A stretch of DNA of 64,000 nucleotides from Streptomyces althioticus. Lineage in GTDB: Bacteria; Actinomycetota; Actinomycetes; Streptomycetales; Streptomycetaceae. Every line of letters starts with the position of its first letter. Position 1 is the first letter of the stretch. Both the position numbers and the translations under genes were made by a program. The stretch spans positions 186,001-250,000 of the forward strand of contig BMSW01000008.1 in NCBI GenBank assembly GCA_014649355.1, given 5' to 3'. The notes beneath the pieces were generated by a model that saw nothing but the letters and a program-made list of their open reading frames with translations, was not told the DNA's origin and ran no database searches. This document shows positions 1-8,221 of this stretch, piece by piece.

Positions 1-149
1 CGCTCAAGCCCGGCCAGGGCGCGAACATGCGCGTCCCCGTCACCGTCCCGGCCGGCGCCTCGGGCGGCGCGCCGGTGACCGCCACCTACCTCGTCCGCGG
101 CACCCAGCGGTCCTACGGTGACGGCACCCTCACCGTGACCACGTCCTGA
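1..149 (+). CDS. C-terminal end of a secreted-type protein (5' cut by window)
   Basis: Only the last 48 residues are present, read in the frame that ends at the TGA at 147-149. They are small and polar, rich in Val, Thr, Gly and Pro, with alternating beta-type residues and ending TLTVTTS. This looks like the edge strand of an Ig-like or NEW3-type domain often found at the end of Streptomyces exported glycosidases. A glycosidase here would fit the amino-sugar catabolic genes that follow, but the catalytic part lies outside the window, so that is inference. A strong hairpin follows the stop, so the next operon probably has its own promoter. Confidence 0.6.
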   Translation, partial: LKPGQGANMRVPVTVPAGASGGAPVTATYLVRGTQRSYGDGTLTVTTS

Positions 150-160
150 CCCCGGTGCCC

Positions 161-196
161 CCGGCCCGCCCGCACGCCAGGCGGCGGGCGGGCCGG
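161..196 (+). terminator. Hairpin after the partial gene
   Basis: Two perfectly complementary 13-nt arms (161-173 and 184-196) enclose a 10-nt loop. The stem is entirely G/C, with no U-tract, as is common for Streptomyces terminators. It sits 12 nt after the upstream stop and 41 nt before the NanA-like start codon. Confidence 0.65.
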
Positions 197-236
197 CGGC
201 TCCCGTACCACCATCCGCACAGCCCAGGAGACACCC

Positions 237-1196
237 ATGTCCTCGTCCCAGCCCCTCCGCGGCGTCGTCCCGCCCGTCTGCACCCCCCTGGATGCGTCGG
301 GCGAGATCGACACCGCCTCCCTCACCCGGCACGTGGAGCACCTCGTGAGCGGGGGAGTGCACGGGCTGTTCGCCCTGGGCTCCAGCAGCGAGGTCGCCTT
401 CCTCACCGACCGGCAGCGGGACACGGTCCTGCGCACGGTCGTCGAGACCGTCGCCGGACGCGTCCCCGTGCTCGCCGGCGTCATCGACATGACCACCCCC
501 CGCGTCCTCGTCCACGCGGAGGCCGCCCGTGACGCCGGCGCCGACGCCCTGGTCGCGACCGCGCCCTTCTACGCCCGCACCCACCCCGTCGAGATCGCGC
601 GCCACTTCCGCACCCTGCGCGCCCGCGTCGACCTGCCGCTGTACGCCTACGACCTCCCGGTCTCCGTGCACAGCAAGCTCTCCGTCGCCCTGGTCCGCGA
701 ACTCGCCGAGGACGGCACCCTCGCCGGCCTCAAGGACAGCAGCGGCGACGAGGGCGGCCTGCGCCGGCTCCTCGTCGAGCTCGGCGGACGCCACGGCCGC
801 GCCGACGGCCCCGCCCCCGGCTTCAGCGTCCTCACCGGGTCCGAACTCACCGTGGACGCCGCCCTGCTGGCCGGCGCCGACGGCGTCGTCCCGGGCCTCG
901 GCAACGTGGACCCCGCCGGTTACGTACGCCTCTACGACGCCGTGCGCGCCGGGGACCTCGACCGCGCCGTGAAGGAACAGGAGCGGCTCGTCGAGCTGTT
1001 CGGCATGGTCGACGCGGGACCTGAGTCCGAGATGGGCCGCAACTCCTCGGCGATCGGCGCCTTCAAGCACGCGCTGCGCCTGCTCGGGGTGTTCGCCGAG
1101 GGCACCACCGCCGCCCCGCAGATCCAGCTCGGCGAGGCGTCCGTCGCCCTGGTCGAGGAGCGGCTGCGCGGCGCCGGCCTGCCGCCGGTCCGATGA
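237..1196 (+). CDS. Dihydrodipicolinate synthase/N-acetylneuraminate lyase family protein
   Basis: A 319-residue class I aldolase of the DapA/NanA superfamily, the usual family length. These TIM-barrel enzymes form a Schiff base between pyruvate and a lysine; here K166 in LAGLKDSSGD is the candidate, and the YAYDLP segment just before it holds the expected active-site tyrosine. The start has an AGGAG Shine-Dalgarno about 8 nt upstream. The stop overlaps the ROK kinase start (ATGA), and a NanE epimerase follows, so sialic acid or a related N-acyl amino-sugar acid is the most likely substrate. True DapA is less likely given the neighbours, but family paralogues act on many 2-keto acids, so the exact substrate is open. 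Confidence 0.85.
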   Translation: MSSSQPLRGVVPPVCTPLDASGEIDTASLTRHVEHLVSGGVHGLFALGSSSEVAFLTDRQRDTVLRTVVETVAGRVPVLAGVIDMTTPRVLVHAEAARDAGADALVATAPFYARTHPVEIARHFRTLRARVDLPLYAYDLPVSVHSKLSVALVRELAEDGTLAGLKDSSGDEGGLRRLLVELGGRHGRADGPAPGFSVLTGSELTVDAALLAGADGVVPGLGNVDPAGYVRLYDAVRAGDLDRAVKEQERLVELFGMVDAGPESEMGRNSSAIGAFKHALRLLGVFAEGTTAAPQIQLGEASVALVEERLRGAGLPPVR

Positions 1197-2164
1197 GGGG
1201 ACGCATACGGGGACCGCGGCCGGACGACGCCCCGGTGATCGGCCTCGACCTGGGCGGCACGAAGATCGCCGCCGCCCTGGTCGCCCCCGACGGCACCGTC
1301 CTGGCCCGGCACTCCCGGCCCACCCCGGCGACCGAGGGGGCAGAGGCGGTGCTCGACGCGCTCGCCGACACCGCCCGCGCGGTGCGCACCCCCGCGGCCA
1401 CCGCGATCGGGGTCGCCGCCGCCGGGGTCATCGACCCGGTCACCGGGACCGTCACCAGCGCCACCGACACCCTCCGCGGCTGGGCCGGCACCGCCCTGGC
1501 GGCCGGACTCGCCGCCCGCACCGGCCTGCCCGTCGCCTGCGACAACGACGTCCGCGCGGCGGCGGTGACGGAACTGGCCGGGCCCGCCGTGTCCGAGGCG
1601 TCCGTGCTGCTCTACGCCGCCGTCGGCACCGGCGTGGGCGGCGCCGTCGCCGTGGACGGGCGCGTGCTGCACGGGGCGGCCGGGATCGCCGGGCACCTCG
1701 GACACCTGCCGAGCCCCGAGGCCGAGGGACTGCCGTGCACCTGCGGCGCCACCGGCCACCTCGAGGCGATCGCCGCGGGCCCCGGCATCACCGCCCACTA
1801 CACGCGGATGAGCGGAGTGCCGGCCGACCGCCTGGAGACCGTCGCCGCCCGCGCCGCCCGGGGCGAGCCGCACGCCACCGCCGCCGTCGTCCTCGGCGCC
1901 CGCGCCGCCGGACGGGCCCTGGGCGGCCTCGCCAACGCGCTCGGCGCCGACCGGGTGGTCCTCGCCGGCGGTGTGCCCCGCATCGGCGCCCTGTATTTGG
2001 ACGCCCTGCACGCGGCCTTCGCCGGCGAACTCATGCCGCCCCTGCGGTCCTTGCGTCCCGTACCGCCGCACGGCGGACCCGACACCGCGGTCCTCGGCGC
2101 GGCCGCGCTCACCTCGACCCTGCCCCTGCACCACCCCGACCGCACCACCGGAGCACGCCGATGA
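1193..2164 (+). CDS. ROK family sugar kinase (ManNAc kinase-like)
   Basis: A 323-residue ROK kinase. The N-terminal ATP-binding loop is DLGGTKIAAAL (about residues 17-27) and the family zinc motif is CTCGATGHLE, with C182 and C184. The C-terminal half carries the second ATP-binding region, GGLANALGADRVVLAGG. There is no N-terminal helix-turn-helix, so this is an enzyme and not a ROK repressor. It overlaps the lyase gene before it by 4 nt and the epimerase gene after it by 4 nt, so the three are almost certainly co-translated. In that setting phosphorylation of N-acetylmannosamine at C6 is the natural role: the lyase releases ManNAc and NanE consumes ManNAc-6-phosphate. Glucose or GlcNAc kinase activity is the main alternative. 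Confidence 0.88.
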   Translation: MRGRIRGPRPDDAPVIGLDLGGTKIAAALVAPDGTVLARHSRPTPATEGAEAVLDALADTARAVRTPAATAIGVAAAGVIDPVTGTVTSATDTLRGWAGTALAAGLAARTGLPVACDNDVRAAAVTELAGPAVSEASVLLYAAVGTGVGGAVAVDGRVLHGAAGIAGHLGHLPSPEAEGLPCTCGATGHLEAIAAGPGITAHYTRMSGVPADRLETVAARAARGEPHATAAVVLGARAAGRALGGLANALGADRVVLAGGVPRIGALYLDALHAAFAGELMPPLRSLRPVPPHGGPDTAVLGAAALTSTLPLHHPDRTTGARR

Positions 2165-2835
2165 CCCTGCCCCTCGCCGACGCCCTGAAGGGCCGCCTGA
2201 TCGTCTCCTGCCAGGCCCCGCCCGGCGACCCCATGCGTCACACGGACACCCTGGTCCGGATGACGCTCGCCGCCCGGGCCGGCGGCGCGGCGGCCGTACG
2301 CGTCAACGACCCGGAGGTCGTCGCCGCCGCCGTCGCGGCCGTGGACCTGCCGGTGATCGGGCTGTGGAAGGACGGCGACAGCGGCGTCTTCATCACCCCG
2401 ACCGTGCGGCACGCGCTCGCGCTGGTGGACGCCGGGGCCGCCGTCGTCGCCGCCGACGCCACCGCCCGGCCCCGCCCCGACGGCAGCACGTTCGCCGACC
2501 TCGTGGAGGCCGTCCACGAGGCGGGCGCCCTGGTCATGGCCGACGTGTCCACCTTCGAAGAGGGCCGGGAAGCGGCCGAGCAGGGCGCCGACTTCGTGGG
2601 CACCACCCTCTCCGGCTACGTGCCCGGCTCACCCGTCCAGACCGCGCCGGACCTCGCCCTCGTCGCGGACCTGGCCGCCGCGCTGACCGTCCCGGTGATC
2701 GCCGAGGGCCGCATCGCGACACCGGCCCAGGCCGCCGCGGCCCTGGCGGCGGGCGCGCACAGCGTCGTCGTCGGCACCGCCATCACCGCGCCGACCGCCC
2801 TGACGGCGTCGTTCGTGAAGGGCCTCGACGGCTAG
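2161..2835 (+). CDS. nanE: N-acylmannosamine-6-phosphate 2-epimerase
   Basis: A 224-residue NanE-family TIM barrel, the usual length. Recognisable segments are the LIVSCQAPPGDP phosphate-site start, VIGLWKDGDSGVFITPT containing the catalytic lysine, ADVSTFEEGREAAEQGADFVGTT (given here only as a landmark near residues 121-140), and VIAEGRI with the conserved glutamate. The enzyme converts ManNAc-6-P to GlcNAc-6-P, which then enters ordinary amino-sugar catabolism through NagA and NagB elsewhere in the genome. The ATG start overlaps the kinase stop. A perfect 14-bp palindrome just downstream ends the operon. No transporter gene accompanies the three genes inside the window. Confidence 0.9.
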   Translation: MTLPLADALKGRLIVSCQAPPGDPMRHTDTLVRMTLAARAGGAAAVRVNDPEVVAAAVAAVDLPVIGLWKDGDSGVFITPTVRHALALVDAGAAVVAADATARPRPDGSTFADLVEAVHEAGALVMADVSTFEEGREAAEQGADFVGTTLSGYVPGSPVQTAPDLALVADLAAALTVPVIAEGRIATPAQAAAALAAGAHSVVVGTAITAPTALTASFVKGLDG

Positions 2836-2839
2836 GACC

Positions 2840-2867
2840 GTGGCTGCCGCCCCGGGGCGGCAGCCAC
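2840..2867 (+). terminator. Terminator of the amino-sugar operon
   Basis: A perfect 28-nt palindrome (2 x 14 nt) starting 5 nt after the nanE stop. As RNA it folds into a G/C-rich hairpin with a minimal loop. No U-tract follows. Confidence 0.75.
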
Positions 2868-2915
2868 GCTCACCCGGTCAGGAGCCGGGCGTCCCGTACA
2901 CGCCCGGCCCGCTCG

Positions 2916-2921
2916 TACACT
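2916..2921 (+). promoter_or_regulatory. Candidate -10 element TACACT for the AraC-type gene
   Basis: TACACT fits the TAnnnT -10 pattern and lies 7 nt before the ATG at 2929, so transcription would begin at or next to the start codon (a leaderless mRNA). No good -35 hexamer is visible. CGTACAC occurs twice here, about 20 bp apart, ending at this element; it could be a binding site but this is weak. Confidence 0.35.
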
Positions 2922-2928
2922 GACGAAG

Positions 2929-3765
2929 ATGGAGGACCACACGGCCACCGGGATCAGTGCACGTCCGGCGCCCGTCCTGCGGAAGTACGTCGACTCGTAC
3001 GTCGGCTTCGACCTCCGCGGGTTTCCGACGGGGGTGCACCGCGGCCCGCCGAGCCGCGCGCTCACCGCGGTGATCAGCCTGGAAGAGCCCCTGGAGGTGG
3101 CGGCGGGAGTTGACGACGGGTCACCGGTGACCCGATTCGTCAGTGTGGCGGGCGGTCTTATGCGCCGTTCCGTCGCGATCCACCACGACGGACGCCAGCG
3201 AGGCGTTCAGGTGGCGCTGACACCGCTCGGGGCCCGCGCCCTCTACGGCATGCCCGCCGCCGAACTCGCCCAGCGACTGGTCCCCCTCGACGAGCTTCTC
3301 GGAGCGCTCGCCGTCGAACTGGTCGACCGGCTGCGGTCGGCGACGACATGGGCGGCGCGGTTCACCACGCTGGACGAAGTGCTCCTGCGGATTGTCGGCC
3401 GTGACGCCTGCGGCGACCACGTGAGCGGGGTGCGCCCCGAGGTGGCCGAGGCATTGCGCCGCCTCGTCGCCGCGCGGGGTCGCGTCCAGGTCGGCGCGGT
3501 CGCCGCGGACCTCGGCTGGAGCCGTCGGTACCTCACCGAGCGGTTCCGCACCGAGGTGGGACTGTCGCCGAAGGCCTACGCCCGAGTGCTGCGCTTCGAG
3601 CACGCGCACGAACTGGCGTCGGCGCGGGACCCGCTGCCGTGGGTCGATGTGGCCACCGTGTCCGGCTACGCCGACCAGGCTCATCTCGTCAGGGAGTGGC
3701 GCGAGTTCACGGGCCGGTCGCCCACGGCCTGGCGGCGCGGCGAAGTCCTGCTCGAAGCCGGGTAG
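2929..3765 (+). CDS. AraC family transcriptional regulator
   Basis: A 278-residue protein with a C-terminal AraC/XylS DNA-binding domain (about residues 175-270). It carries two helix-turn-helix units, around VAADLGWSRRYLTERF and the later VATVSGYADQAHLVREW, plus the typical FTGRSPTAWR end. The N-terminal portion resembles the DUF6597-type sensor of this family and shows no recognisable ligand pocket. No Shine-Dalgarno precedes the ATG, which fits a leaderless start. It could regulate the cupin and GDSL genes downstream, which read in the same direction, but that is proximity only. Confidence 0.88.
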   Translation: MEDHTATGISARPAPVLRKYVDSYVGFDLRGFPTGVHRGPPSRALTAVISLEEPLEVAAGVDDGSPVTRFVSVAGGLMRRSVAIHHDGRQRGVQVALTPLGARALYGMPAAELAQRLVPLDELLGALAVELVDRLRSATTWAARFTTLDEVLLRIVGRDACGDHVSGVRPEVAEALRRLVAARGRVQVGAVAADLGWSRRYLTERFRTEVGLSPKAYARVLRFEHAHELASARDPLPWVDVATVSGYADQAHLVREWREFTGRSPTAWRRGEVLLEAG

Positions 3766-3847
3766 ACGCCTGCCGGCTGCCCGTCGCGTCGGCTTCCCCT
3801 CCCTTTTCTTCAAGACGGCCCGGTCTCCGGCGTGGACGATCGACGGC

Positions 3848-4318
3848 ATGGAACTCGTCAACCACGAACGCAACGCCATGGACCTGCGGACGACGCCCGT
3901 GCACCTCGGGCTGGGATCGACAGCGAAAGCCGTGGAGGGCTTCACCTGGGACCCGGAGGCACTCCAGGCCTACAGCGCCGCGGTCGCGGCGGACGGCGCC
4001 GAGGGCCGGATGGTGATGATCTTCGACGGCGACGGGCCCGGCGACCACTGGGAGAGCCACACCGCAGGCGACGAACTGGTCGTCTGCCTCAGCGGGTCCG
4101 TGACGGTCACCCGTGACGTGGACGGGTACCTAGACCGCGTTTCCCTCGGGCCGGGCGAGGCCACCGTCAACCCGGCCGGGGTGTGGCACGTGGTCGACAT
4201 GGAGGGGCCGACGTCCATCTTGGCCGTCACCGCGACCCTCGGCACCGAACACCGTCCTCGGACCGACACCCGTTCGACCCCACACGTCGCCACGCCCGGT
4301 CCGCAGGAGACGTCGTGA
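3848..4318 (+). CDS. Cupin-domain protein
   Basis: A 156-residue single-cupin protein. The barrel runs from about residue 45 (RMVMIFDGDGPGDHWESHTAGDELVVCLSG) to about residue 125. The first cupin motif is HWESHTAGDE and the second is PAGVWHVVDMEG; both keep histidines that could bind a metal. Function is unknown; such proteins are commonly small-molecule enzymes or sensors. The start at 3848 matches the beginning of the conserved region; an in-frame ATG at 3878 is possible, and neither has a strong ribosome site. The stop overlaps the GTG of the GDSL hydrolase, so the two are probably co-translated. Confidence 0.7.
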   Translation: MELVNHERNAMDLRTTPVHLGLGSTAKAVEGFTWDPEALQAYSAAVAADGAEGRMVMIFDGDGPGDHWESHTAGDELVVCLSGSVTVTRDVDGYLDRVSLGPGEATVNPAGVWHVVDMEGPTSILAVTATLGTEHRPRTDTRSTPHVATPGPQETS

Positions 4319-5034
4319 CGATCCGGGTCGCCTGCCTCGGCGACAGTCTCACCCGCGCCCAGTTCAGTGTCGACTACCTGGACCTTCTCCGGCGCCGCCG
4401 TCCCCCCGGCGACGTGCGGCTCGACCGTTACGGCGTCAACGGCGACTTCGCCCACAACCTCCTCCAGCGCCTCGACGCCGTCGTCACCGACCCACCCGAT
4501 GTGATCACCGTGCTCATCGGTACCAACGACGCCCGGGCGAGCCTTGCCGGCTACCCCGTCGCGCAGGCCATGAAGCGCAAGCAGCTCCCCGTCCGCCCGT
4601 CGGCAGGCTGGTTCCAACAGTGCCTGGGAGCCGTTGTCGCACGGCTGAGAGCGGAAACCGACGCGACCATCGGTCTGCTGTCGCTGCCGGTGCTCGGCCA
4701 ACAACTCGACGGAGCGGCGGCACAGGCATCGCAGGCGTACAGCGCGATGATCGCCGAGGTCGCGGCCGCCAACGGGCTGCCGCTCCTGCCGCTCCACGAG
4801 CGCCAGAGCGAGGAACTGCGCCGAGAGAACCCGCCGCCGATTCCCTACAGGGAGGCGACACCCGCAGCGACCGTCGGCGTCCTCCTCCAGCACACGGTGC
4901 TGCGCCGCAGCCTCGACACGATCGCGCGGCGGCGAGGTCTCGTGCTCACGACCGACCACATCCACCAGAACAGCCGCGGCGCCACCCTCATCGCCGAGGT
5001 CATCGACGCCGGCCTGCCGACCCGAAGCGCGTAG
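4315..5034 (+). CDS. SGNH/GDSL-family hydrolase
   Basis: A 239-residue SGNH hydrolase lacking a signal peptide, so probably cytoplasmic. Block I is ACLGDSLTR, giving the nucleophile Ser near residue 10. Block II is the Gly in YGVNGDF. Block III is IGTNDA, giving the oxyanion Asn. Block V is the C-terminal DHIHQN, giving catalytic Asp and His. The GTG start is preceded by AGGAG and overlaps the cupin stop by 4 nt. Members cleave esters, lipids or acyl groups; the substrate cannot be read from sequence. A strong hairpin follows the stop. Confidence 0.82.
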   Translation: MTIRVACLGDSLTRAQFSVDYLDLLRRRRPPGDVRLDRYGVNGDFAHNLLQRLDAVVTDPPDVITVLIGTNDARASLAGYPVAQAMKRKQLPVRPSAGWFQQCLGAVVARLRAETDATIGLLSLPVLGQQLDGAAAQASQAYSAMIAEVAAANGLPLLPLHERQSEELRRENPPPIPYREATPAATVGVLLQHTVLRRSLDTIARRRGLVLTTDHIHQNSRGATLIAEVIDAGLPTRSA

Positions 5035-5036
5035 CC

Positions 5037-5063
5037 GCTGCCGGGGTGGCGTACCCCGGCAGC
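5037..5063 (+). terminator. Terminator after the GDSL gene
   Basis: Two perfect 10-nt arms (5037-5046, 5054-5063) around a 7-nt loop, 3 nt after the stop codon. Confidence 0.75.
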
Positions 5064-5155
5064 ACGCGCTTACCCTGCGTGCGGCAATGGCCGAGGCCAC
5101 CGGCCCGGAGCGGGTGGTGAGCAGGGCCGGACGACGCGAACACCTGGGGCAGGGG

Positions 5156-6985
5156 ATGCAGTTCACCACCCGACCGACCCTCCAGGGCACCTTCGGCATG
5201 GTGTCCTCCACCCACTGGCTGGCCTCCCAGTCCGCCATGGCCGTCCTCGAGGACGGCGGCAACGCCTACGACGCCGCCGTCGCCGGGGCGTTCGTGCTGC
5301 ACGTCGTCGAACCCCACCTCAACGGCCCGGCCGGCGAGGTGCCGATGATCCTCGCCCCGGCCGGCGGGGACGTACGGGTGCTGTGCGGGCAGGGGGTCGC
5401 CCCGGCCGGCGCGACCGTCGCCCACTACAAGGGGCTCGGCCTCGACCTCGTCCCCGGCACCGGCCCGCTCGCCGCCGCCGTGCCCGGCGCCTTCGACGCC
5501 TGGATGCTCCTGCTGCGCGACCACGGCACCAAGTCCCTCGCCGACGTCCTCAAGTACGCCGTCGGCTACGCCGAGGACGGCCACCCGCCCGTGGAGCGGG
5601 TCGGCGAGACCGTGGAGACCGTGCGCGAGCTGTTCGAGACGGAGTGGACCACCTCCGCCGAGGTCTACCTGCCCGGCGGTCGCCCTCCGCGCCCCGGCGA
5701 GCTGTTCCGCAACCCCGCCCTCGCCGCCACCTGGAAGCGGCTCCTCGCCGAGGTCGCGGGAGCCGGCGACCGGGAGGCGCAGATCGAGGCCGCCCGCGAC
5801 GTGTGGCGCACCGGCTTCGTCGCCGAGGCCCTGGTCCGGCAGGCCGCCCGCCCCACCCTCGACACCAGCGGCGAGCACCACACCGGCACCCTCACCGCCG
5901 ACGACCTCGCCGCCTGGTCCGCCGGCTACGAGGACCCGGTCACGTACGACGTCGACGGCTGGACCGTGTGCAAGGCCGGCCCCTGGAGCCAGGGTCCGGC
6001 CCTCCTCCAGCAACTCGCGTTGCTCCCCGACGAGTTGCCGCCTTACGGCTCCGCCGCGTACATGCACCTCCTGATCGAGAACTGCAAGCTCGCCATGGCC
6101 GACCGCGAGGCCTGGTACGGCGATGCCGCCGACGTGCCGCTCGACGACCTGCTGTCCGCCGCGTACAACGCCGAGCGGCGTACCCTGGTCGGCCCGCGCG
6201 CCTCCCACGAGCTGCGCCCCGGCAGCCCCGGCGGACGCACCCCCCGGCTCGCCGCCCACGCGCGCGTCGTCGCCACCGACGACCCCGGCTCCGTGCCCAT
6301 GGGCGTCGGCGAGCCGACCGTCGCCAAGAGCCCCACCTCACCCGTGCCCGGCGAACCGGAGGTCGCCGCCGACGGCGCCGTCCGCGGCGACACCTGCCAC
6401 CTCGACATCGTCGACCGCTGGGGCAACATGATCTCCGCCACGCCCAGCGGTGGCTGGCTCCAGTCCAACCCCGTCGTGCCCGAGCTGGGCTTCCCGCTCG
6501 GGACCCGGCTCCAGATGACCTGGCTGGAGGAGGGCCTGCCCAACAGCCTCACCCCGGGCCGCCGCCCCCGCACCACGCTCACCCCGTCCCTCGCCCTGCG
6601 TGACGGCGTGCCGGTCATGGCGTTCGGCACGCCCGGTGGCGACCAGCAGGACCAGTGGCAGCTGCACTTCTTCCTCGCCGTCGCCCTGCGCGCGAAGGTG
6701 CGCGGCGGACTCGACCTCCAGGGCGCCATCGACGCCCCGAACTGGCACAACGACAGCTTCCCCGGCTCGTTCTACCCGCGCGGCATGCGGCCCGGCAGCG
6801 TCACGGTCGAGTCCCGCACCGACCCGGAGGTCGTCGAGGAGCTGCGCCGCCGCGGCCACGACGTCACCGTAGGTGACGCCTGGTCCGAGGGCCGGCTCTG
6901 CGCGGTCGCCCGCGACCCGGACACCGGAGTCCTCTCCGCGGCCGCCAACCCGCGCGGCCAGCAGGGCTACGCCGTGGGCCGCTGA
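5156..6985 (+). CDS. Gamma-glutamyltransferase family protein (Ntn hydrolase)
   Basis: A 609-residue protein of the gamma-glutamyltranspeptidase family. The N-terminal part has the typical GMVSSTHWLASQSAMAVLE and GGNAYDAAVAGAF segments. The segment GDTCHLDIVDRWGN (about residues 407-420) contains the Thr where these proenzymes self-cleave to expose the nucleophile. FGTPGGDQQDQW near the end is also family-typical. No signal peptide is evident, so a cytoplasmic acylase or transpeptidase is likely; whether it acts on glutathione, gamma-glutamyl peptides or a beta-lactam-like amide is not readable. An in-frame ATG at 5087 would add 23 residues; it lies 10 nt after a TACCCT -10-like hexamer, so a near-leaderless longer form is a real alternative. 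The 5156 start has purine-rich sequence upstream and begins at the conserved region. Confidence 0.85.
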   Translation: MQFTTRPTLQGTFGMVSSTHWLASQSAMAVLEDGGNAYDAAVAGAFVLHVVEPHLNGPAGEVPMILAPAGGDVRVLCGQGVAPAGATVAHYKGLGLDLVPGTGPLAAAVPGAFDAWMLLLRDHGTKSLADVLKYAVGYAEDGHPPVERVGETVETVRELFETEWTTSAEVYLPGGRPPRPGELFRNPALAATWKRLLAEVAGAGDREAQIEAARDVWRTGFVAEALVRQAARPTLDTSGEHHTGTLTADDLAAWSAGYEDPVTYDVDGWTVCKAGPWSQGPALLQQLALLPDELPPYGSAAYMHLLIENCKLAMADREAWYGDAADVPLDDLLSAAYNAERRTLVGPRASHELRPGSPGGRTPRLAAHARVVATDDPGSVPMGVGEPTVAKSPTSPVPGEPEVAADGAVRGDTCHLDIVDRWGNMISATPSGGWLQSNPVVPELGFPLGTRLQMTWLEEGLPNSLTPGRRPRTTLTPSLALRDGVPVMAFGTPGGDQQDQWQLHFFLAVALRAKVRGGLDLQGAIDAPNWHNDSFPGSFYPRGMRPGSVTVESRTDPEVVEELRRRGHDVTVGDAWSEGRLCAVARDPDTGVLSAAANPRGQQGYAVGR

Positions 6986-7263
6986 GCGGCCACGCGGCGG
7001 GCCGCACACGGCGTGCGCGAGCCGGCCGTCGGCCGGGTGCGGGCGGGTCCGCCGACCGGACACGCGGTGGGCCGCTGTGCCGAGATGCGCGGGGCTGCCA
7101 CGGGAGGGCGGGCGGCAGGCCGGGGGCGGGCTCGTCGGCCGGGTGCGCGGTGGGCCGCCGAGCCCATCCCCGCCGGGGCGGGCGGCCCATTTCCGCGCCG
7201 CCCGCACCCGAGATCGTCACCGGGCGGGGCGGGGCTGTCGGTGCGGCGTGCTCTCATGGACGG
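6986..7263. other. GC-rich spacer with short direct repeats
   Basis: No convincing gene in these 278 bases. Three short imperfect repeats of the form cgcgg(c/t)gggccgc occur near 6995, 7061 and 7147, along with related gccggcc and gccgggtgcg strings. They may reflect local slippage duplication. No clear terminator or promoter stands out. Confidence 0.4.
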
Positions 7264-8109
7264 GTGATCGAGACCCACGCGACCATCGACCAGTTCCTCA
7301 CCCGGCACGCCCACGACGTGGAGGCCGCGGTCCGGGAGGCCGCCGCGCGGGAGATCGTGCCGCGCTGGCGCCGTCTCGCCGCCCACGAGGTGGACCGCAA
7401 GAGCGGACCGCACGACGTGGTGACCGACGCCGACCGCGAGGCCGAGCGGTACCTCACGGCGGAGCTGCCCCGCCTGCTGCCCGGCTCCGCGGTGGTCGGC
7501 GAGGAGGGCGTGCACGCCGACCCGTCGTCGTACGAGGCGATACGCGGTGACGCGCCGGTGTGGATCGTCGACCCCGTCGACGGCACCCGCCAGTTCGTGC
7601 GCGGCGAGACCGGCTACTGCACGCTGGTCGCCCTCGCCCTGCACGGCGTGGTGCAGGCCTCCTGGACGTACGCCCCCGCCCTCGGCCTGCTGGCCACCGC
7701 CGTGCGCGGACAGGGCGCCCGCCTCGACGGGGAGCCGCTGCGCTCCGGCGCCCCGCAGCCCGGCCGGGACCTTCGCGTCGCCACCTCACACCCGGACTTC
7801 ACCACCGACGAGCAGAAGCGCGCCCTCCTCGGCCTGCGCACCGGCGGTGTGGCCCCGCGCCCCTGCGGCTCGGCCGGGCTCGAGTACCTGGCGGTGGCCC
7901 GGGGCGAGCTGGACGCCACCGCGTTCAGCTGGGAGCTGGCCTGGGACCACGCGGCCGGTCTGCTGCTGGTGGAGGAGGCGGGCGGCGCCCACCTCACCCG
8001 CGCGGGCAGCCCCTTCGACATCCGCGGCGGCAACACGCTGCCGTTCACCGCGGCGCGGGACGAGGCCACCGCGCGCCGGGTGGTGGAGCTGCTGTCCGCG
8101 GCCGTCTGA
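7264..8109 (+). CDS. Inositol monophosphatase family protein (HisN-like)
   Basis: A 281-residue Mg-dependent phosphatase of the inositol monophosphatase fold. Metal-binding motifs are the GEEG segment (about residue 79), DPVDGT (about residue 103) and WDHAAG (about residue 227). Such Streptomyces proteins include histidinol-phosphate phosphatase, inositol monophosphatase and 3'-phosphoadenosine phosphatase; the sequence does not separate these. The GTG start is chosen because conserved sequence begins a few residues later. It stands alone between spacers, so neighbours do not help. Confidence 0.85.
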   Translation: MIETHATIDQFLTRHAHDVEAAVREAAAREIVPRWRRLAAHEVDRKSGPHDVVTDADREAERYLTAELPRLLPGSAVVGEEGVHADPSSYEAIRGDAPVWIVDPVDGTRQFVRGETGYCTLVALALHGVVQASWTYAPALGLLATAVRGQGARLDGEPLRSGAPQPGRDLRVATSHPDFTTDEQKRALLGLRTGGVAPRPCGSAGLEYLAVARGELDATAFSWELAWDHAAGLLLVEEAGGAHLTRAGSPFDIRGGNTLPFTAARDEATARRVVELLSAAV

Positions 8110-8170
8110 CCGCGCGGGAGGCCGGACGGTGCGGTGCGGGTGACAGGACGCCGTCCGGTCCCGCGCGCGG
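8110..8170 (+). terminator. Long hairpin after the phosphatase gene
   Basis: An 8-bp perfect inner stem (8122-8129 with 8151-8158) is extended by complementary GC-rich outer arms (8110-8119 with 8160-8170, with small bulges) around a 21-nt loop. It starts directly after the stop codon. Confidence 0.6.
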
Positions 8171-8221
8171 CCCGGCATATCCTGATCCTCTGTGGCCGTC
8201 GGCTGACGAAGGAGTCCGAAG

